A stretch of 64,000 nt of DNA from Inia geoffrensis (lineage: Eukaryota; Chordata; Mammalia; Artiodactyla; Iniidae), in NCBI GenBank assembly GCA_036417435.1, contig CM070901.1:166490044-166554043 (forward strand). Reading direction: 5' to 3'. Both the position numbers and the translations under genes were made by a program. The notes below the pieces were generated by a model. It searched no databases and was not told where the DNA came from. It worked only from the letters and a program-made list of their open reading frames with translations. Below, one piece after another: positions 1 to 13,088 of the stretch. How positions within the stretch are numbered: the first letter of the stretch is position 1; each line of letters begins with the position of its first letter.

Positions 1-171
1 ATGCAGGGGACACAGGTTTGTGCCCCGGTCTGGGATGATCCCACATGCCGTGGAGCGGCTGGGCCCGTGGGCCATGGCCGCCGGGCCTGCGCATCCGGAG
101 CCTGTGCTCCGCAACGGGAGAGGCCACAGCAGTGAGAGGCCCGCGTACTGCAAAAAAAAAAAAAAAAAAAA
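1..171 (+). mobile_element. CHR-type SINE, 5' end cut by window edge
   Basis: The sequence from the first base matches the internal and 3' part of the tRNA-derived cetacean SINE seen complete at 1356, including GGCTGGGCCCGTG and CTCCGCAACGGGAGAGGCC, and ends in a run of about 20 A residues. The tRNA-like head lies before the window. Confidence 0.9.
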
Positions 172-1340
172 AGCAGCCCTCCCTTTCTTTGCTTTGCTAA
201 GCTTAGACAATGATTTAGAACTTCGGGCAGGTTTCTTTGTACCTTGTGAGGAGAGCCTGCTCAAGAATGAAGCCGACACAGAGAAAAGCAGAACAGAAAG
301 AGAGAGAGAGATTTTAAGGAATGGGCTCACTCTGTTGAGGAGACTGGCAGGTGCACGGTCTGCAGAGAGGCCAGCAGCTGGAGACCTGTGGAAGAACTGG
401 TGTGGCAGCTCCAGTCTGAAGGCGCATCTGCTGGCAGAAGTCCTTCTTCCTTGGGGAAGGTCAGTCTTTTTTCTTTGAAGGCCCTCAACTGATTGGACGA
501 GGCCCACCCACATTAGGGAGGACAATGCGCTTTACTCAAAGATTATGGATTTCAGTGTTCACCTCATCTAAAAATACCTTCCCAAAAACATTCATTAATG
601 AAGAACTTGTCAAAGAAAAGGAAGTGGGCCTGGGTCTTACAGAGGCAGGTAAACAAGAGAGTCATCCACGAGTCTGATGGAAGCCATGAGGAAGGATGGA
701 AAGGATGGAAGCTGTCTTACGTGGGAACATGCAAGGAGAGAGTGTTCTCTGCCATCAGCCTTAGTCCAGAACACAGGGTAGGAAGATTTTTAATTGTTTC
801 TGCTTTCCGGGATGACGGAGCTTAGATAAAGTTCAGCAATGCCCATAGTGATGACAAAATAATGTTGAAAATGACTGAATCCTCATTCTGAAATGAGATA
901 CTTACAACCTCCTAGGCACACGGCTTGCACTATGGATTGTAAATATATAAAATGCGTACTGTGCTTCAGTTCCTCCTCGTCAGTGAACACCCTGCCTTAA
1001 TGTCTGCGCCTGTGCATTCTCATGGTGGCTTGTGTTCCACTATGTGCTGCTTCTGAAGTTTGCATCCCGGAATCCAAAGATACACAGAGCAGAGGCAACC
1101 AGCCCTCAGTTTACAGTTATAACAATAACTGCTTGCTGTTGTGAATCACTAAGATGTGTAGGTTATTTATTAAAGCAAATAAAAACTCTTCTCTTTTCCA
1201 TCAAAAATAAATACATAAATAAAAATACCTTCCTGGCAACATCTAGACTGGTGTTTGACCAAATATCTGGATACTAGCACTTAGCCAAGTTGACACATAA
1301 TATTAACCCATCACAGTTGGGTTTCTGTCACTTGTTATGG
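172..1340. other. Intergenic DNA, nothing recognised
   Basis: Moderately AT-rich sequence lies between two CHR SINEs. Short open frames have no recognisable product. An A-rich patch at 1195-1230 may be the tail of an unidentified old element. Confidence 0.5.
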
Positions 1341-1354
1341 TGAAAAGAATCCTG

Positions 1355-1568
1355 GGGCTTCCCTGGTGGCGCAGTGGTTGAGAATCCACCTGCCGATGCA
1401 GGGGACGCAGGTTCGTGCCCCGGTCCGGGAAGATCCCACATGCCGTGGAGTGGCTGGGCCCGTGAGCCATGGCCGCTGAGCCTGCGCGTCCGGAGTCTGT
1501 GCTCCGCAACGGGAGAGGCCACAGCAGTGAGAGGCCTGCGCACCATAAAAAAAAAAAAAAAAAAAAAA
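1355..1568 (+). mobile_element. CHR-type SINE, full length, with target-site duplication
   Basis: A complete copy starts GGGCTTCCCTGGTGGCGCAG (tRNA A-box region), carries the B-box-like GGTTCGTGCCCC and ends in a long A run. It is flanked by an 11-of-12 matching duplication (AAAAGAATCCTG at 1343-1354, AAAAGAGTCCTG at 1565-1576). Low divergence from the other copies points to fairly recent activity in the cetacean lineage. The ORFs read through it are not genes. Confidence 0.92.
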
Positions 1569-1865
1569 GAGTCCTGAACGGAGGCAGGGGAATGGGCCAG
1601 GTGACCTTTCTGTCTTTTTCTGGCTCAGGGACTCCACCTGGAACAGAGGCAATAGAGTGTCTTAGAAAGAGCACTGGATTTAAGAGTCAGACCTGAACAC
1701 AAATACCTTTCGTTATAAGGAAACATATAATAAAGAAGAAAGAGAAGGTTGAAATAAATGTCAAGGTGAAAACAGCAGATCACTCCTCCCTGCTTCCTCC
1801 AAAACCCCATCTGATGGAAAATGTTCCAGATGGAAAGATAAAGCATGGAGTAGAAACACCCAGAT

Positions 1866-2077
1866 TGTGAACTCAGGAAGGCCCCAGTGCAACCCCAACT
1901 CTGATACTTCCTGGCTGTGTGACTTTGGGGTGTTCCTTAGCCTCTCTGAGCCTCAGTTTCCTAACATGGAAATGGAGGAGGTAGTACCAACATCACCACA
2001 CCATTAAGTAAATTTAAGGAGGCTGAGTTTGTGAAATTTAAGGCCTGCGTGTAGTAGGTGCTTAATATATGTGAGCT
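1866..2077 (+). mobile_element. MIR SINE
   Basis: CCTGGCTGTGTGACTTTGGGG, CCTCTCTGAGCCTCAGTTTCC and GTAGTAGGTGCTTAATATATG give a nearly full-length sense MIR. Confidence 0.8.
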
Positions 2078-3939
2078 AAACCTGAACAGGGTAGAAAATC
2101 CAGTGAATGCAGTTACTGATGCCCATGCCACATACCACACTGTGCCAGGCACTAAAGGGGCAAACAGAAGCATAAGCTGACATCTTGGCTACAAAAAACA
2201 CAGAAGAATAGAAGGATGAGGTTGGCAGCTGGGAACTTCCTGGACGAGGGGCACGAAAGCCGGGTCATGAAGGGGGAGCAGGATTTAGACAGTGGCAGAA
2301 GGAAGGGAGGGACTTCCAGGAGAAAGAATCCCCGTGGGCAGTGATCTGGATTTTTTTTTTTTTTTTAAGTGCAGAGTATACCCTATCCTGGCTCTTGCAA
2401 GATGCATGATTAGAAGCAGAAAGAAGTTTACCTGGAAGGCCTCAAACTCCAGGCTGAGGAGTGTGGAGGTGATGCTGCGGATCCCAGGGAACCATGGGAG
2501 GCTGTTGACAGGGACAGGACCAGGCATTTTGCATCCCCTGGGGCTGCCACGGGGCTGAGGAATCTACCCCAGCCCAGGCTCCAGGAGTGAGCGGCCTCTG
2601 CCCACGCCCTCCCTAAACTTCCCGGAGGCCCATCTGAACAGTTAGAACCACTGAGGGAAGCAGACAGCAGCCGGGCCTGTCTGACACCTCGACCACATAC
2701 AACACAAGAGGCTTATCTGATGTGCCTTAATGTGCAGAATTGACAGAGCAGGAAAGGGAAGTGTCTTGATTTCTCTCTTGCTTCTCGTTGCTCTGCCTTG
2801 GAAATACTATCGTAGCTTCAGTAGGAGCTGGGGGTAGAGGGGTTGTGAGTCCTGGGCTGTCCTTACTGGGCCACCAGGAGTGGCAGGCCCAGGATTACAT
2901 TGAGGCCAGGCCCCTAGTGCCAGTGTAGTCACTGGCCCGGTGATGCTGGGAAGAGCTTTCTCTCTCTTCTGCATCCCACTGCCTGAAATCCCACCATCTC
3001 AGCTGCCTCCCCGCTGGCCTAATGCCTGTTCTATCCACTTACCAGAATGCAGGGGAGGGGGAGCTAGGAAGGTGGCTCAGTGGTCCAGGCCTCAGAGGGA
3101 AGGCATTTTGGTTGTTTTCTGGGAGTGGATTCTGATGCGGGGAGGATGGAAAGCACAGGGATTCTAGAGGTGGGCGGGGGCAGGAAGGATGAGGCAGGAT
3201 AAGGGACAGATGGGGGCCCTGGGACTTCTGAAGCCCCTCTCTGCCTTCTTTGGCCCAGAGCTCCTATGCTGGTCACTTGTGCTTTGTGTGCCTCTACATC
3301 CTCTCCCCACCACACCAAACCTTGCCACGGAGCCCCGGGGTCCCCCAGGCCATGGTTCACTTTAGGGAGTTTCTTTTCACCTCCCACCTGTCCGGAACCT
3401 GGCTCTTTTCAAAGTATGCCGCCTCCCTGCAGCCCTCCCTGAGAGGCCGCCCCTCCATCTTCTCCCCGCTGTCAAGGGGGATGCACCTCCCCACTGCTTC
3501 CAGATGCCACCCCAGAGAGTCCCCCCATCATCTCCCACGGAACCCTCTGCTCCTCTGGACCCTTTATGTCACCCCCTCCCCGGTCCCCTGGCCACAGCCC
3601 TTCAGCCCTTCCAGCCCTAAGCCCCTGGAAGACCATTTTCCTCTTTGCCCCAAGCCTGAAACAGTGAATGAATTGATGAATGGATGAGCAAATCAATGAA
3701 TATGGTCTGGCTTCTGCTGCCCCCCGAACCCCGACCGCGCTCACCTGAAATTGCACCTGATTAATCACCAGCAGCATCCTGCTCACCAAATCCGTGGTCA
3801 CGTTTTAGGTTCTCTCTGCAGCGTTCGCTCCCATCAATGACACCTTCCTTCCAAACCCTCACCTGAACCCGCTTTACCTCCCCAGTCACATTTCTGAGCT
3901 CACCTCGCCCTCCTGATCCCTCAGACTGGTGTGTCCCAG
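2078..3939. other. Intergenic DNA, nothing recognised
   Basis: Unique-looking sequence with a T run at 2351-2366 and a pyrimidine-rich section at 3290-3680. No splice-site-bounded exon or known protein is seen on either strand. Confidence 0.5.
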
Positions 3940-4310
3940 CTTCCAGCCCTCTGCCTGGATCTCTTCACACCCACCCTTCCATGGCCATGTGTGAGCAGGT
4001 GATGCCCAAATTCCTTTTGGGCTCCAGAGCTGTACCTCTACCTGCCTGCTGGACACCTCCTCCAGGAGACCTCCTCAGATGTGGCAGGACCCACCTGGAG
4101 CCTCCCCAACTCTGGACCTCACAAGCTCCGCTCCCGTGTTCCTAAAAGCTCCACCCCATGGCCCCCACCAAACAGGCTCCGGCCGGGTGTTCCTGTCCAC
4201 CATCCACCCAGCCTCCAGGCCACAAACCCAGAGTCATTCTCAGCTCATTCTAGCCAGCTTCCTAAATGCCTCTTGAATCCATCTCACACCCTTCTTCTGG
4301 ACATGCCTCC
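3940..4310 (+). mobile_element. L2 fragment, sense
   Basis: Phrases such as CCTGCCTGCTGGACACCTCC, CCCAGAGTCATTCTCAGCTC and TTGAATCCATCTCACACCC match the 3' portion of L2 elements. The 192-codon open frame across this region is repeat-derived and not a gene. Confidence 0.5.
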
Positions 4311-4939
4311 CGAGCTCCCCAAAGCTAAGGGCACCTCAGAAACCAGAGGGCACTTTTCAAACATTTCGAAGCACAGGCAGGTGGAAGTGGAGGGCTCTTT
4401 GGAGGGTTGTCGCGTGGGACTGGGTGGAAGCGGCTGCAGGTCTGGGAATCTGTACTTTGACAAACCCCAGATGCACGTAAGTCATAGACCTCTCCGCACA
4501 AACACCCGTGTAATCAAGCTCCTTCCCACAGAGACAGCTCTGGCACTGCAGAGCCCACGGAGAGGGGCGGTCAGCCCCCAGGGCACCCAGGTGGCTAGCC
4601 TTTCCCAGTCACAGTTCCCGCCTGTGACCTGGGCCAGTGGACAGAAGAGGGGGTCTTAACCTTTATTTGGGCCCTGGCTTCCTTTGGGAATTTTATGAAA
4701 GCTAGGGACCCTCTCACCAGAAACTACATATTTTATGTGACTTTGTGTGTGTGTTTTTCCACACAAAGAGGGGCCCCCAGACTCTCTGAAGCTTGTTGTA
4801 CTCAGGGGAAGAATGTTCACTGTGGAGCATTATCTATCCAGGTGGGGAAAGATTCATGAAAATTCAGGTATGGTGATGACATCTTGGGAGGAGAAAGAAA
4901 AAGACAGACACTGACTCAAGAGAAAGATACACACCAAAA

Positions 4940-5184
4940 AAATTTTTTTAACATCTGTATTGGAGTATAATTGCTTTACAGTGGTGTGTTAGTTTCTGCT
5001 GTATAACAAAGTGAATCAGCTATACATATACATATATCCCCATATCCCCTCCCTCTTGCGTCTCCCTCCCACCCTCCCTATCCCACCCCTCTAGGTGGTC
5101 ACAAAGCACAGAGCTGATCTCCCTGTGCTATGCGGCTGCTTCCCACTAGCTATCTATTTTACATTTGGTAGTATATATTAGTCC
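4940..5184 (-). mobile_element. L1 3' end, 5'-truncated, antisense
   Basis: The complement of this stretch matches the 3' terminal sequence of the other young L1 copies here (CAATAAAGAT-type end, GATAGGGAGGGTGGGAGGGAG). The A tail appears as a T run at 4943-4949. A perfect 11 bp duplication, ACACACCAAAA, lies at 4929-4939 and 5185-5195. Only about 245 bp of the element remain. Confidence 0.9.
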
Positions 5185-5195
5185 ACACACCAAAA

Positions 5196-6363
5196 TATTG
5201 ACCGAGTTTAATTCTAAGTAAGAGGTGTGGGGTAATTATTAAATTTTTTTCTTTGGTCTTTTCAAGTGTTCAGCATTGAACGTGTGTTGCTTTTGTAATT
5301 AGAGAGGGAGATGAACATAACTACAGGCAGGGGAGAAAGGCAGGAGGAGGAGGGGTCCAGCCCCCATGGGGGCAGGCAGGCAGGCAGGCAGGCCTGGAGG
5401 GGCCCCCCTGAGGGGCAGAGGCCAGCTCCACTCAGAGCTGTCAGGGACTTGCCTGGCCTGAGCCTCAGTTTCCCACGCTTCAAATGAGGACAGAGGGTCA
5501 CCTTGGTCAGCGGGTGAGGGTGAAGACGAGGGGTAGCATGTAAAAGGTGAAGTGCAGGGCACAGCAGAGATGAACCCCCAGTCAGCTCTCCCCTCCTGCC
5601 CGCCCCCCATCCTGAGGCAACTTCAGGCTCTTTGATCTGTTTCCTTGAAAGAGGGAACTCAAACATCTACGCATGAGGGGCAGGGGTGGGGTGGGAGCTG
5701 GGGATGGGGGCGGACAACTTCCCCTTGGCCCCTCAAGAAACCTGGAGGGCCTGTTCCCCCCTCCCCAGGGACAGGACCATTTCTGAGGGTCCTTGGCCCT
5801 GTGAGGAGCCACAGGCCAAGGAGGGGCCTCCTGGGGTGGGCTGATGGGCAAATCTGAGCCTGTGGGGCTGACCCTGGGGCCAAGGGGACCCACAGAAACT
5901 GCCTGCCAATTGGTTGCCCCAATCCAGTTCCCTGATGCCTTCTTGACCCTCAACTGGTAGTGAAAGTTCAGAGAGGTTGAGGCGCTGACCCTGGTTGCAC
6001 AGCAGCAGATGGTAGAGCTGCAGGTTTAACCCGGGTCCTTTCCACTCTGCTTTGATGGGTGCTGCCGTCGCCCCCATTTACAGACACGAGAGTTGTGTCT
6101 CGTGCCATGAAGCAACTGGCAGACAGGGATTTGAACGCAGCTTGGCCTGGCTGGCAAGTCCATGCCTTTCCACGTGCAAAATTCCCTTCGGTTCAGTTGA
6201 GGACTGTTGTGGGGCACAATACAACGTGTGGCAAGCCCCAGCTGGGCATTCTGGACACACTGGCCCAGTCACGCCTCGCGCATGACACCTGTGCTATTGG
6301 ACCCTTGGACAGTGCACCAAGCCGCCAGTCCAGGATTCCAGGCAGCGAGGGGGTCTCAGCTGC
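5196..6363. other. Intergenic DNA, no gene seen
   Basis: G-rich unique sequence with a GGCA repeat and weak MIR-like words near 5455-5490 and 5950-6000. Overlapping frames on both strands are composition artefacts. Confidence 0.5.
5371..5394. repeat. (GGCA)n short tandem repeat
   Basis: About five GGCA units stand in otherwise unremarkable DNA between the antisense L1 and the MLT1 LTR. Confidence 0.8.
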
Positions 6364-6801
6364 ATGTTAGTTTTCTAGGTCTGCGGAAACACACAATCAC
6401 ACACTGGGCAGCTTGAAACAGCGGAAGTGTATTCTCCCACAGTTCTGAGGCCCAGGAGTCCCAGATCAGGCTGTGGGCAGGGCCGAGCTCCCTCCGAAGG
6501 GTCTAGAGGACAGTCCCTTCTTGGCCTCTTCCCGCTTCCAGCGGGTCCAACATTCCTTGACCGTGGCTGCATCACTTTGGTCCCTGCCTCCTCTTTTCCA
6601 CGTGGCCTCCCTTTGCCTCTAAGACACATGAGACGGCACTTGGGGCCAACCTGGATAACCCCAGATAATCTCAAAATCCTTAATTTAAGCACACCTGTTA
6701 CAATATAAGGTAATATTCACTCTTTTGCCATATAAAGTAACATTCACAGGTTCCAGGATGTGGACATAATCTTTTGGGGATTCACCACTCAACTCATGAC
6801 A
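6364..6801 (-). mobile_element. MLT1-type LTR (ERVL-MaLR), antisense
   Basis: This diverged solitary LTR starts GTTAGTTTTCTAGG and ends GGATGTGGACATAATCTTTTGG...CATGACA; its complement would begin TGTCATGAG and end in the MaLR form ...ACTAAC. It is the same family and orientation as 39031-39555 but more degraded. It is a relic of an endogenous retrovirus-like element with no coding sequence. Confidence 0.7.
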
Positions 6802-7369
6802 GCCAGGCAGGCCAAGGGTGGAATGTTGGGAGAGGCTGTCCCTTTCTCCAAAAATGTGGGGTTGCCGGGGAGACGCTCATGAAGGGTATCGGAGGGGGCA
6901 GGTTCAGAGCAGGCAGGCTTACCTCAGGGAGGTTGGGACAGGGGCCCCAGGGTTAACCTTAACAGGAAGCCACCGCAGACTGCGTGGGGAGGGAAGGAGG
7001 GCGGGGGTCACCCTGCCCTTCTGCCCTTGGTGGCAGGGATTGCAGCCTGTGTGTGTGTATAGGACGCCCCTGACCACAGCCCTCAGTCCCCCTTCAACTA
7101 GTTCTCTAGAGAAAACTTAGAACATGCAAACCTGATCATGTTACACCCGCAAGACTCACCAACACTATCCTCACCTCTGGTCACCTTTACATCCTTCCAG
7201 AGCTGGCCCCTGTGTACCTGTTCAGCCTCCCCTCTCCCCGGGCCCAGGGTCCTCTTCTGCAGCTCCCAAACCAAGCCGACCTTCTGTCCTCCTCCGGTCA
7301 CTGCCCATGCTGTGGCCTCCACCAGGCCCACTCCTCACAGGTCTCACCCCCACCCATGGGTCACAACGG

Positions 7370-7595
7370 CTCCTGACTCTGTAAAATGTCGCTTCATCCA
7401 TGACTAAAATTCAGTAATTATTTGTGAACTTACTTGTCAAATGTTGATTTCCCCCATCAGCCTCTAAGTCCCACAAGAGGAGAGGTCACACCTGTTGTTT
7501 TAACCACTGTGTCCTCAGCACCAAGCATAGGATGTGACACGTAGTAAGTGCACAATGCACAGCTGTTGAGTAAATGAGATGAAATTCGAGCCCAA
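7370..7595 (+). mobile_element. L2 3' end, sense
   Basis: CCTCTAAGTCCCACAAGAGG, CTGTGTCCTCAGCACCAAGC and ACACGTAGTAAGTGCACAAT followed by a TGAGTAAATGA end are diagnostic of the L2 3' terminus. Confidence 0.65.
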
Positions 7596-8754
7596 CTGCC
7601 CAAGCCCCCTCTTTTTCAGTATTTCAGAAAAGGAGGGGCAGTCATTCAATTCCTTATTTGGTCATTCGATCATGGATTCATTCAACAAACATTCCTGAGT
7701 GCATCTTCCAGTATCTGGAGACACACTTCCTATTTTTGAAAACTCACAGAAGGTGGAGGGGACCAGACATAGGAATGACAGCAGCTAGAAATATGGAGAA
7801 GCTGAGGAGCCTGTTTCACAGAGGAGTGAGTTGTCCGTGGACAGGAAACAGGGGCAGGGAGCAGGCAGGCCTCTCGGGAGAGATTACAGCAGGGGCAAAG
7901 CCACAGACTTGTGAAGACACCACACCTGGCCTGGGAGGCTGGAGCTGGGAGGAACAGGGGGAGGGAAAGGCCAGGGTTTTCTTAGAGAAAATGGGACGTT
8001 GTTGAAAGCGTAGGCAGGGTACTGACTGATTCTCCGCCTACCTGGCTGATAGGTTGAGGATGAGCTGTCATCCCACCGGGCAGGAAGCAGCATGGGGATT
8101 ATTTTGCAGGTAAATTCAACAGTAAATGCAGAGAGGAGAGTGATCCAGGATCCGGCTTGGGGACAGGGCGGATGACCGTGCCATTCACGGAAGAAGGAGA
8201 AGGGGGTTCTGATGAAGTCCCTTTGGGAGCTGTGGCATTTGCCTTGTCTGTGGGACCTTTGAGTGGACTACCCGGGAGATGGTTGGCTATTTCCATTTGT
8301 ATTGGTTTTTCTCCATTCCCCACGCTCAGATCTGCTTGTCACCTTTCTCTGCACTGTTCTGTGTACCCGGAGGCTACCATCTATGGCCTGCCTCACCTGG
8401 TCTCCATGCCCTCTGGCACTGTAGGAGGTGTTCCTTCCCTGCCTGGCCGGCCATGGTTTGGGCAGTGTCTGCGTTCCTTCTGTGAGTCACCTCCTGTCCC
8501 AGAGCTGTTGACTTCTTGAACCATCTCCCCTCCCTCGTCCCTACAGGCTGGGGTGATGGTTTCCCATTGCTGCTAGAATCTGGGAGCATCGGCGTCCCTT
8601 GCTGGCTCCCTTGATCCTGCCCATGCCTCCGTAAAGAGCTGCTTCCTTGATGCTCCTTAGTCAAGGCTTTGAGGGTAACATCTGTTTCCTGCAGGATCCT
8701 GACTGATGCACCCTTATAGGGGCATCGGATTCTGGGTTCTTTATTCTATTTCAC
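7596..8754. other. Intergenic DNA, possible old LTR or L2 pieces
   Basis: Only weak resemblance to old L2 and LTR sequence is seen (for example CAGGATCCTGACTGATGC at 8694, an LTR-like end). No gene is seen. Confidence 0.4.
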
Positions 8755-9090
8755 TGGCCTAATCGTGTCATCTCGTGCCAGCACCTCTCTGACTTCATGA
8801 CAGTAACGTGTCCTAGATCCTGATATCGGGCAGGGTGACCCTTCTAGCTCCCCTCTTACAGGAGTGTCTTGGCTTTTCTTGGCCATTCTTCGTCCACATG
8901 AGCTTTAGAAATAGTTTGTCAAGTTTTACTGAAAAATCCTGTTGGAGTTTTTACTGGAATTGCTAATATAATTTATAAGTGAATTTGAAGGAGAACTCAC
9001 ATCTTTTAAAGCTGAGTCTTCCCAAACACAAACAAGATATATCTGGAATTCTTATTTCAATCAAAATCTTCCCCACACTCTAGAAAACAG
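8755..9090 (-). mobile_element. Old L1 fragment, antisense
   Basis: Phrases such as TGTCTTGGCTTTTCTTGGCC and ATTGCTAATATAATTTATAAG match the complement of the 3' ORF2 region of old mammalian L1 elements. The copy is divergent, with no open frame. Limits are approximate. Confidence 0.5.
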
Positions 9091-10039
9091 AAAGGAGTGG
9101 ATTGAAGACATGAGTTTACCTCTGCTTCCTATCTGTAGAGTGTTGTTGTCGGCTAGGTAGTTGGCGGTGTGTTTTTTGGTTTGGGGGGTTATTTTAGGTT
9201 ATTTGACTACAAGGTCAGAGAGAACAGAGAAAAGATAACAGCAGCAAAGTGTAGGAACCTGTAAAGCATCTGTGGGAGAAGCCACTGACTTGGCAGACCT
9301 GAGTGACCTGAATCCCCACAGACATGCAGTGGGAAAGCAGAAAGCAGCTCAGCCTCTTACATGGCAAAACTGCCAAAGACTCAGGGATTGGGCACAAGAG
9401 ATATATCCAGAAATGCAGGTGGGGAAAGGACTGAGAACAGGAGGAATGTTTGAAAGTCTGTAGGAAGCAGTTAGATCCCCAGATTCTCTCTCCCACCTCA
9501 GTAGGATATTTGAGGTTTATTTTTTGGAGAGAAAAAAAAATCAGAGGGCCTCTGGACAGGAGGGGACCAGCCACATAAAAGATAGGGGTTATGTATGGCA
9601 TGAAGGATCATGAAGGATCAGGAGAATGTTACATATGTGCATTTATAACCCTCTTGGCCCAGAATATTGGCAGCCAGTCCAATACCCTCTAAAGACATCA
9701 AGAGAGTCTACCCCAAGGAATTTGAGCAGACCAAGGGGAAAGATCTGAAGATACTGACCAAGGAATTGACCTAATCAGACCCCTCTATGAAGTCCAGAGT
9801 CAGGCTGGACTCAATTACACAGAGCTTCCAACCAGAGTTTAGTGCCCCTCTATTAAATAGGGCAGACAGCCAAGGATCATCAGCCATATGAAGAAAGCCT
9901 CTACCAGGAAAGACAAGACAAAATAAAATGGAAAAAATAAAGTAACTGAAAAGAAACACACTAGGCAGAAATCTTTTTTTCAAAGTCTATCATTCATATC
10001 TTCAGAGGGATAAGGAGAAGGTACTGCATCTATGCAATA

Positions 10040-10960
10040 AGAAAAGATGAAATGTAATAATTAGAAAATCAAAAAGTATGAATTCAAATTATTATAACAA
10101 AAATTAGAAACTTAATAGAGACATGGAAAGAAAAAGATGACGATATCTCCCCCCAAAAGATTACAAAAACACACCACAAAGAAACAGAAGAGAGGATAAG
10201 AATTTTAGAAATTACAAGAATCTTAAATTATTTAGAACTTTAGAAGGCTCAACAGAAAGATAGAACAGTGAAAAGGGAAGGGGAAAAAATAATCAAAGAA
10301 ATAATTCTTGAAAACTAGCCAGGATCGATCACCATAAAAGTCCAAGTCATAGGATTAATGGAATGTCCAGAACAACAGGTGAAAATAGGACCACACAAAG
10401 GCATATAATTGTGGAATTTTAGGACACTTGGGACAAAGCATATCTTCAAAGCTTTCAGAGAGAAAAAAAAATAAGCTATTTTCAGAGATTAGGAATCAGA
10501 ATGTCTTCAGACTTATCAGTAGCAGCACAAAAAGCAAGAAAACAATGGAGAAATACCTTTGAAGAGGGAAAATTATTTTAATTATGATTTTTATGCCCAG
10601 CCAAACTACCTGTGAAGTATGACTAAAGACGTCATCAAATGCTCATCGATAAATCTACCTTGCATGCATCCTTTCTTGGGAAGCTACGGGAAGATGTGCT
10701 CCATCAAAACAAGGAAATAAGCCAAGAAAGAGAAAAGATCCAGAAAACAGAGCTTCTGGTGTAAGAGGGGGCAAAGAGAACCCCAGGATATCAGTGTAGA
10801 AAGCTCACAGGTTAATAGCTGAGTAGCAGACCTGGAGAGCAACCAGCCTAGACTGGAGCAGGTTAGGATATTCCAGGAGCGAGGACTCCATAAAGGAATC
10901 GATGTCACTGAATTTCATAATAGGAGATTTGGACAACTAATGGAGAGTTTGGGAATAAAT
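10040..10960 (+). mobile_element. HAL1/L1-like old fragment (probable)
   Basis: A-rich sequence resembles the ORF1 region of old L1 or HAL1 elements, including TTTCAGAGAGAAAAAAAAATA, GAAAACAATGGAGAAATACC and TTTTTATGCCCAGCCAAACT. All frames are broken. The family is from memory and could be another L1 subfamily. Confidence 0.45.
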
Positions 10961-12288
10961 TTTTGGTAAGCACACAGAAAATTATGTAAATGAAAAGCTA
11001 AACAAACTATAACTCCAGGGAAAACAAAAGGCTAGCATAGCAAGGAAATGTGATCAGAGCATACTCTGTGACCCAGCCGGGAAAGCATTTACCCAGTTGA
11101 AAAAAGGAAATGCTAACAGCTCATCTAACCAAAATAACTACTATCCTAGGAGGATAGAAATGGTACATGGTTAAGGAGAAAGCCAGGTAAAAGGAGCTAA
11201 ATCCTCTTTCATACGGAAAGTCAATAGATAATATCTAAAACTGAAAAATCACAATGAATTTGGTAAACATATTATTTACAGAAGTGGAGGAAATACTAAA
11301 AGAAACAGTTAGAGGTGTTGAACATGGTTTTCTCTGAGGAGTGGGAAGGAGTGCCTTATAGAAGTACTTGACTGCTTAAGTCACGATCATGCATAACTTT
11401 GAGGGAATAATAAAAAAAATTTTTTTTAATTAAAAATTAAAAGACAAAGCAGACTTCTTTGGCCAAAGTGATGGAGGACAGAGTCCCTCTCCCCCCATTC
11501 AGCCTACTCCCTGGTACCTTCCTCCTTGAGGGTACACTGAGACACTGACCCTGAGGGGTTTCAACAAACACTATTTAAAAACCAATGTCTAACACGCTGA
11601 AGCATGGATAGGGGAAGGTCAGGCTCTGGGACAGGCAGTGAGGGTATGACTTTGTACCTCATCTGCTGTGCTAACACATTACTTCCCTAATGTCATGACA
11701 GCTCAGAAGGGTTGATAGGAAGGATACTAAGGAAGATGGCTATGAAATAAGAAATCCTTACCTATCAGAGCCAAGAGATGCCTTAGAAATCATACACCCT
11801 CCCCAAATAGACAGTTCCCCTAAAGAACAGGTTGGCCTGAGGACATTTTCTGTCTTGAGTGAGCTTTGCCCAAGGGGAGCAGCAAGAATTGTTGGAGAGT
11901 CATTACTCTTAGAATAACCCTCAACTAATGAGAGATGGGAGTTGGTGGATACACTCGCCAGCTCCCTGGCCCTTGGGGAAGCAGTTCTGTGCGGGTTCCA
12001 CCCACTTCCTCAGAGGGGTCCCGGGGGGTAAAGCTCCAGGTGTCAGAGAAGCAAGCTGCACCCTGTATGGGCTACCTTCCCTTCCCTGTGCCACTTCCCC
12101 CCTCCTTCACCCCTGCTTCCTGGCATCATTTCCCAAATAAACTGCTTACACTTATTCCTTAGGTTCAAGGTTTGTCTTTGGAGGAACCCAAACTAAGACA
12201 ATGATCTCACCCTGTCCTTTTACGTATAAGGAAAAACGACCCAGAGAGGGAAAAAGAACTTGTCTTGATTTCACACAGCAAATTATTT
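10961..12288. other. Intergenic DNA, unresolved old repeats
   Basis: AT-rich to about 11460, then mixed. GAACCCAAACTAAGACAATG near 12185 resembles the end of an old MaLR-type LTR. No gene is seen. Confidence 0.4.
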
Positions 12289-12402
12289 GCAGAGCCTGGC
12301 ATCATGGAAAGAGCATCAGGCCACAAGTCGGGTGGTGTAGACTTGGGCATTAGCTGTGTGGCCTAGGGCAAGTTCCTGCCCCTCTCTGAGCCTCGGCCTG
12401 TA
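12289..12402 (+). mobile_element. MIR SINE, 5' half
   Basis: GCATCATGGAAAGAGCATC, TAGCTGTGTGGCCTAGGGC and CCTCTCTGAGCCTCGGCC match the first half of MIR. Confidence 0.65.
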
Positions 12403-12919
12403 GCCTCACTGGCCAGGACTTTCTCCTTACCCCAGGCAGCCCCTCTTCCTACAATGCTGCCACTTACATGCAGATGCTCAGAGCATCCTATTTAAAGTGA
12501 AGAAAATGCACACACACACACAGTGAGGAAGAAGCCACAGCCCTGGATGGTAGCTAATTCTTTAATTTCCTTGAGGGCTGCAGAAATTCCTGGGATACTA
12601 GGTCGGTGGCATATGAAATGCCTCACCATTTCCCAACCACATAATGACACACACACCCCCCTTCCTTTTGCCTGGGTCAGCAAATTTGCTGGCCAGCACA
12701 CCCTTGCAAACAGGGTCATTATGATTGAAGGAGAGAGAAAGGGATGGAGATGGGTTGGGGCGGGGGGGACATTAAGACCAAATCATTTTTTAAAAATTAC
12801 AACCCTAACCAGGCTCCTTCTGGGGCCCAGCCTCCTCAGAGAAAGCAGCTAGGATTGGGGGATGGGTGGGGGTGGGGATTGAGACTGGCAGCTTCTAGCA
12901 AAGACTTCAGGAATTCCAA

Positions 12920-13042
12920 CAGATGAGGTTCAAATCCCGACTCCACCACTTCCTAGCTCTGCAAACTCAGGTGGGTCCCTTTTCTTGTCGGAGCCTCAGT
13001 TTCCTCAGGAAAATGGGAGGGGGGGAGAATAATAGTACCCAC

Positions 13043-13088
<46 letters not shown>

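Noticed and set aside
1355..1430. A tRNA gene from the A/B-box-like start of the SINE
   Set aside because: It is the tRNA-derived head of a dispersed SINE with a target duplication; no intact cloverleaf.
1303..1696. Several ORFs of 67-123 codons on both strands
   Set aside because: They lie in the CHR SINE and its A tail; similar peptides recur at 31.9-32.2 kb and at the window start.
4081..4659. 192-codon ORF
   Set aside because: It covers an L2-derived stretch; no domain and no splice context.
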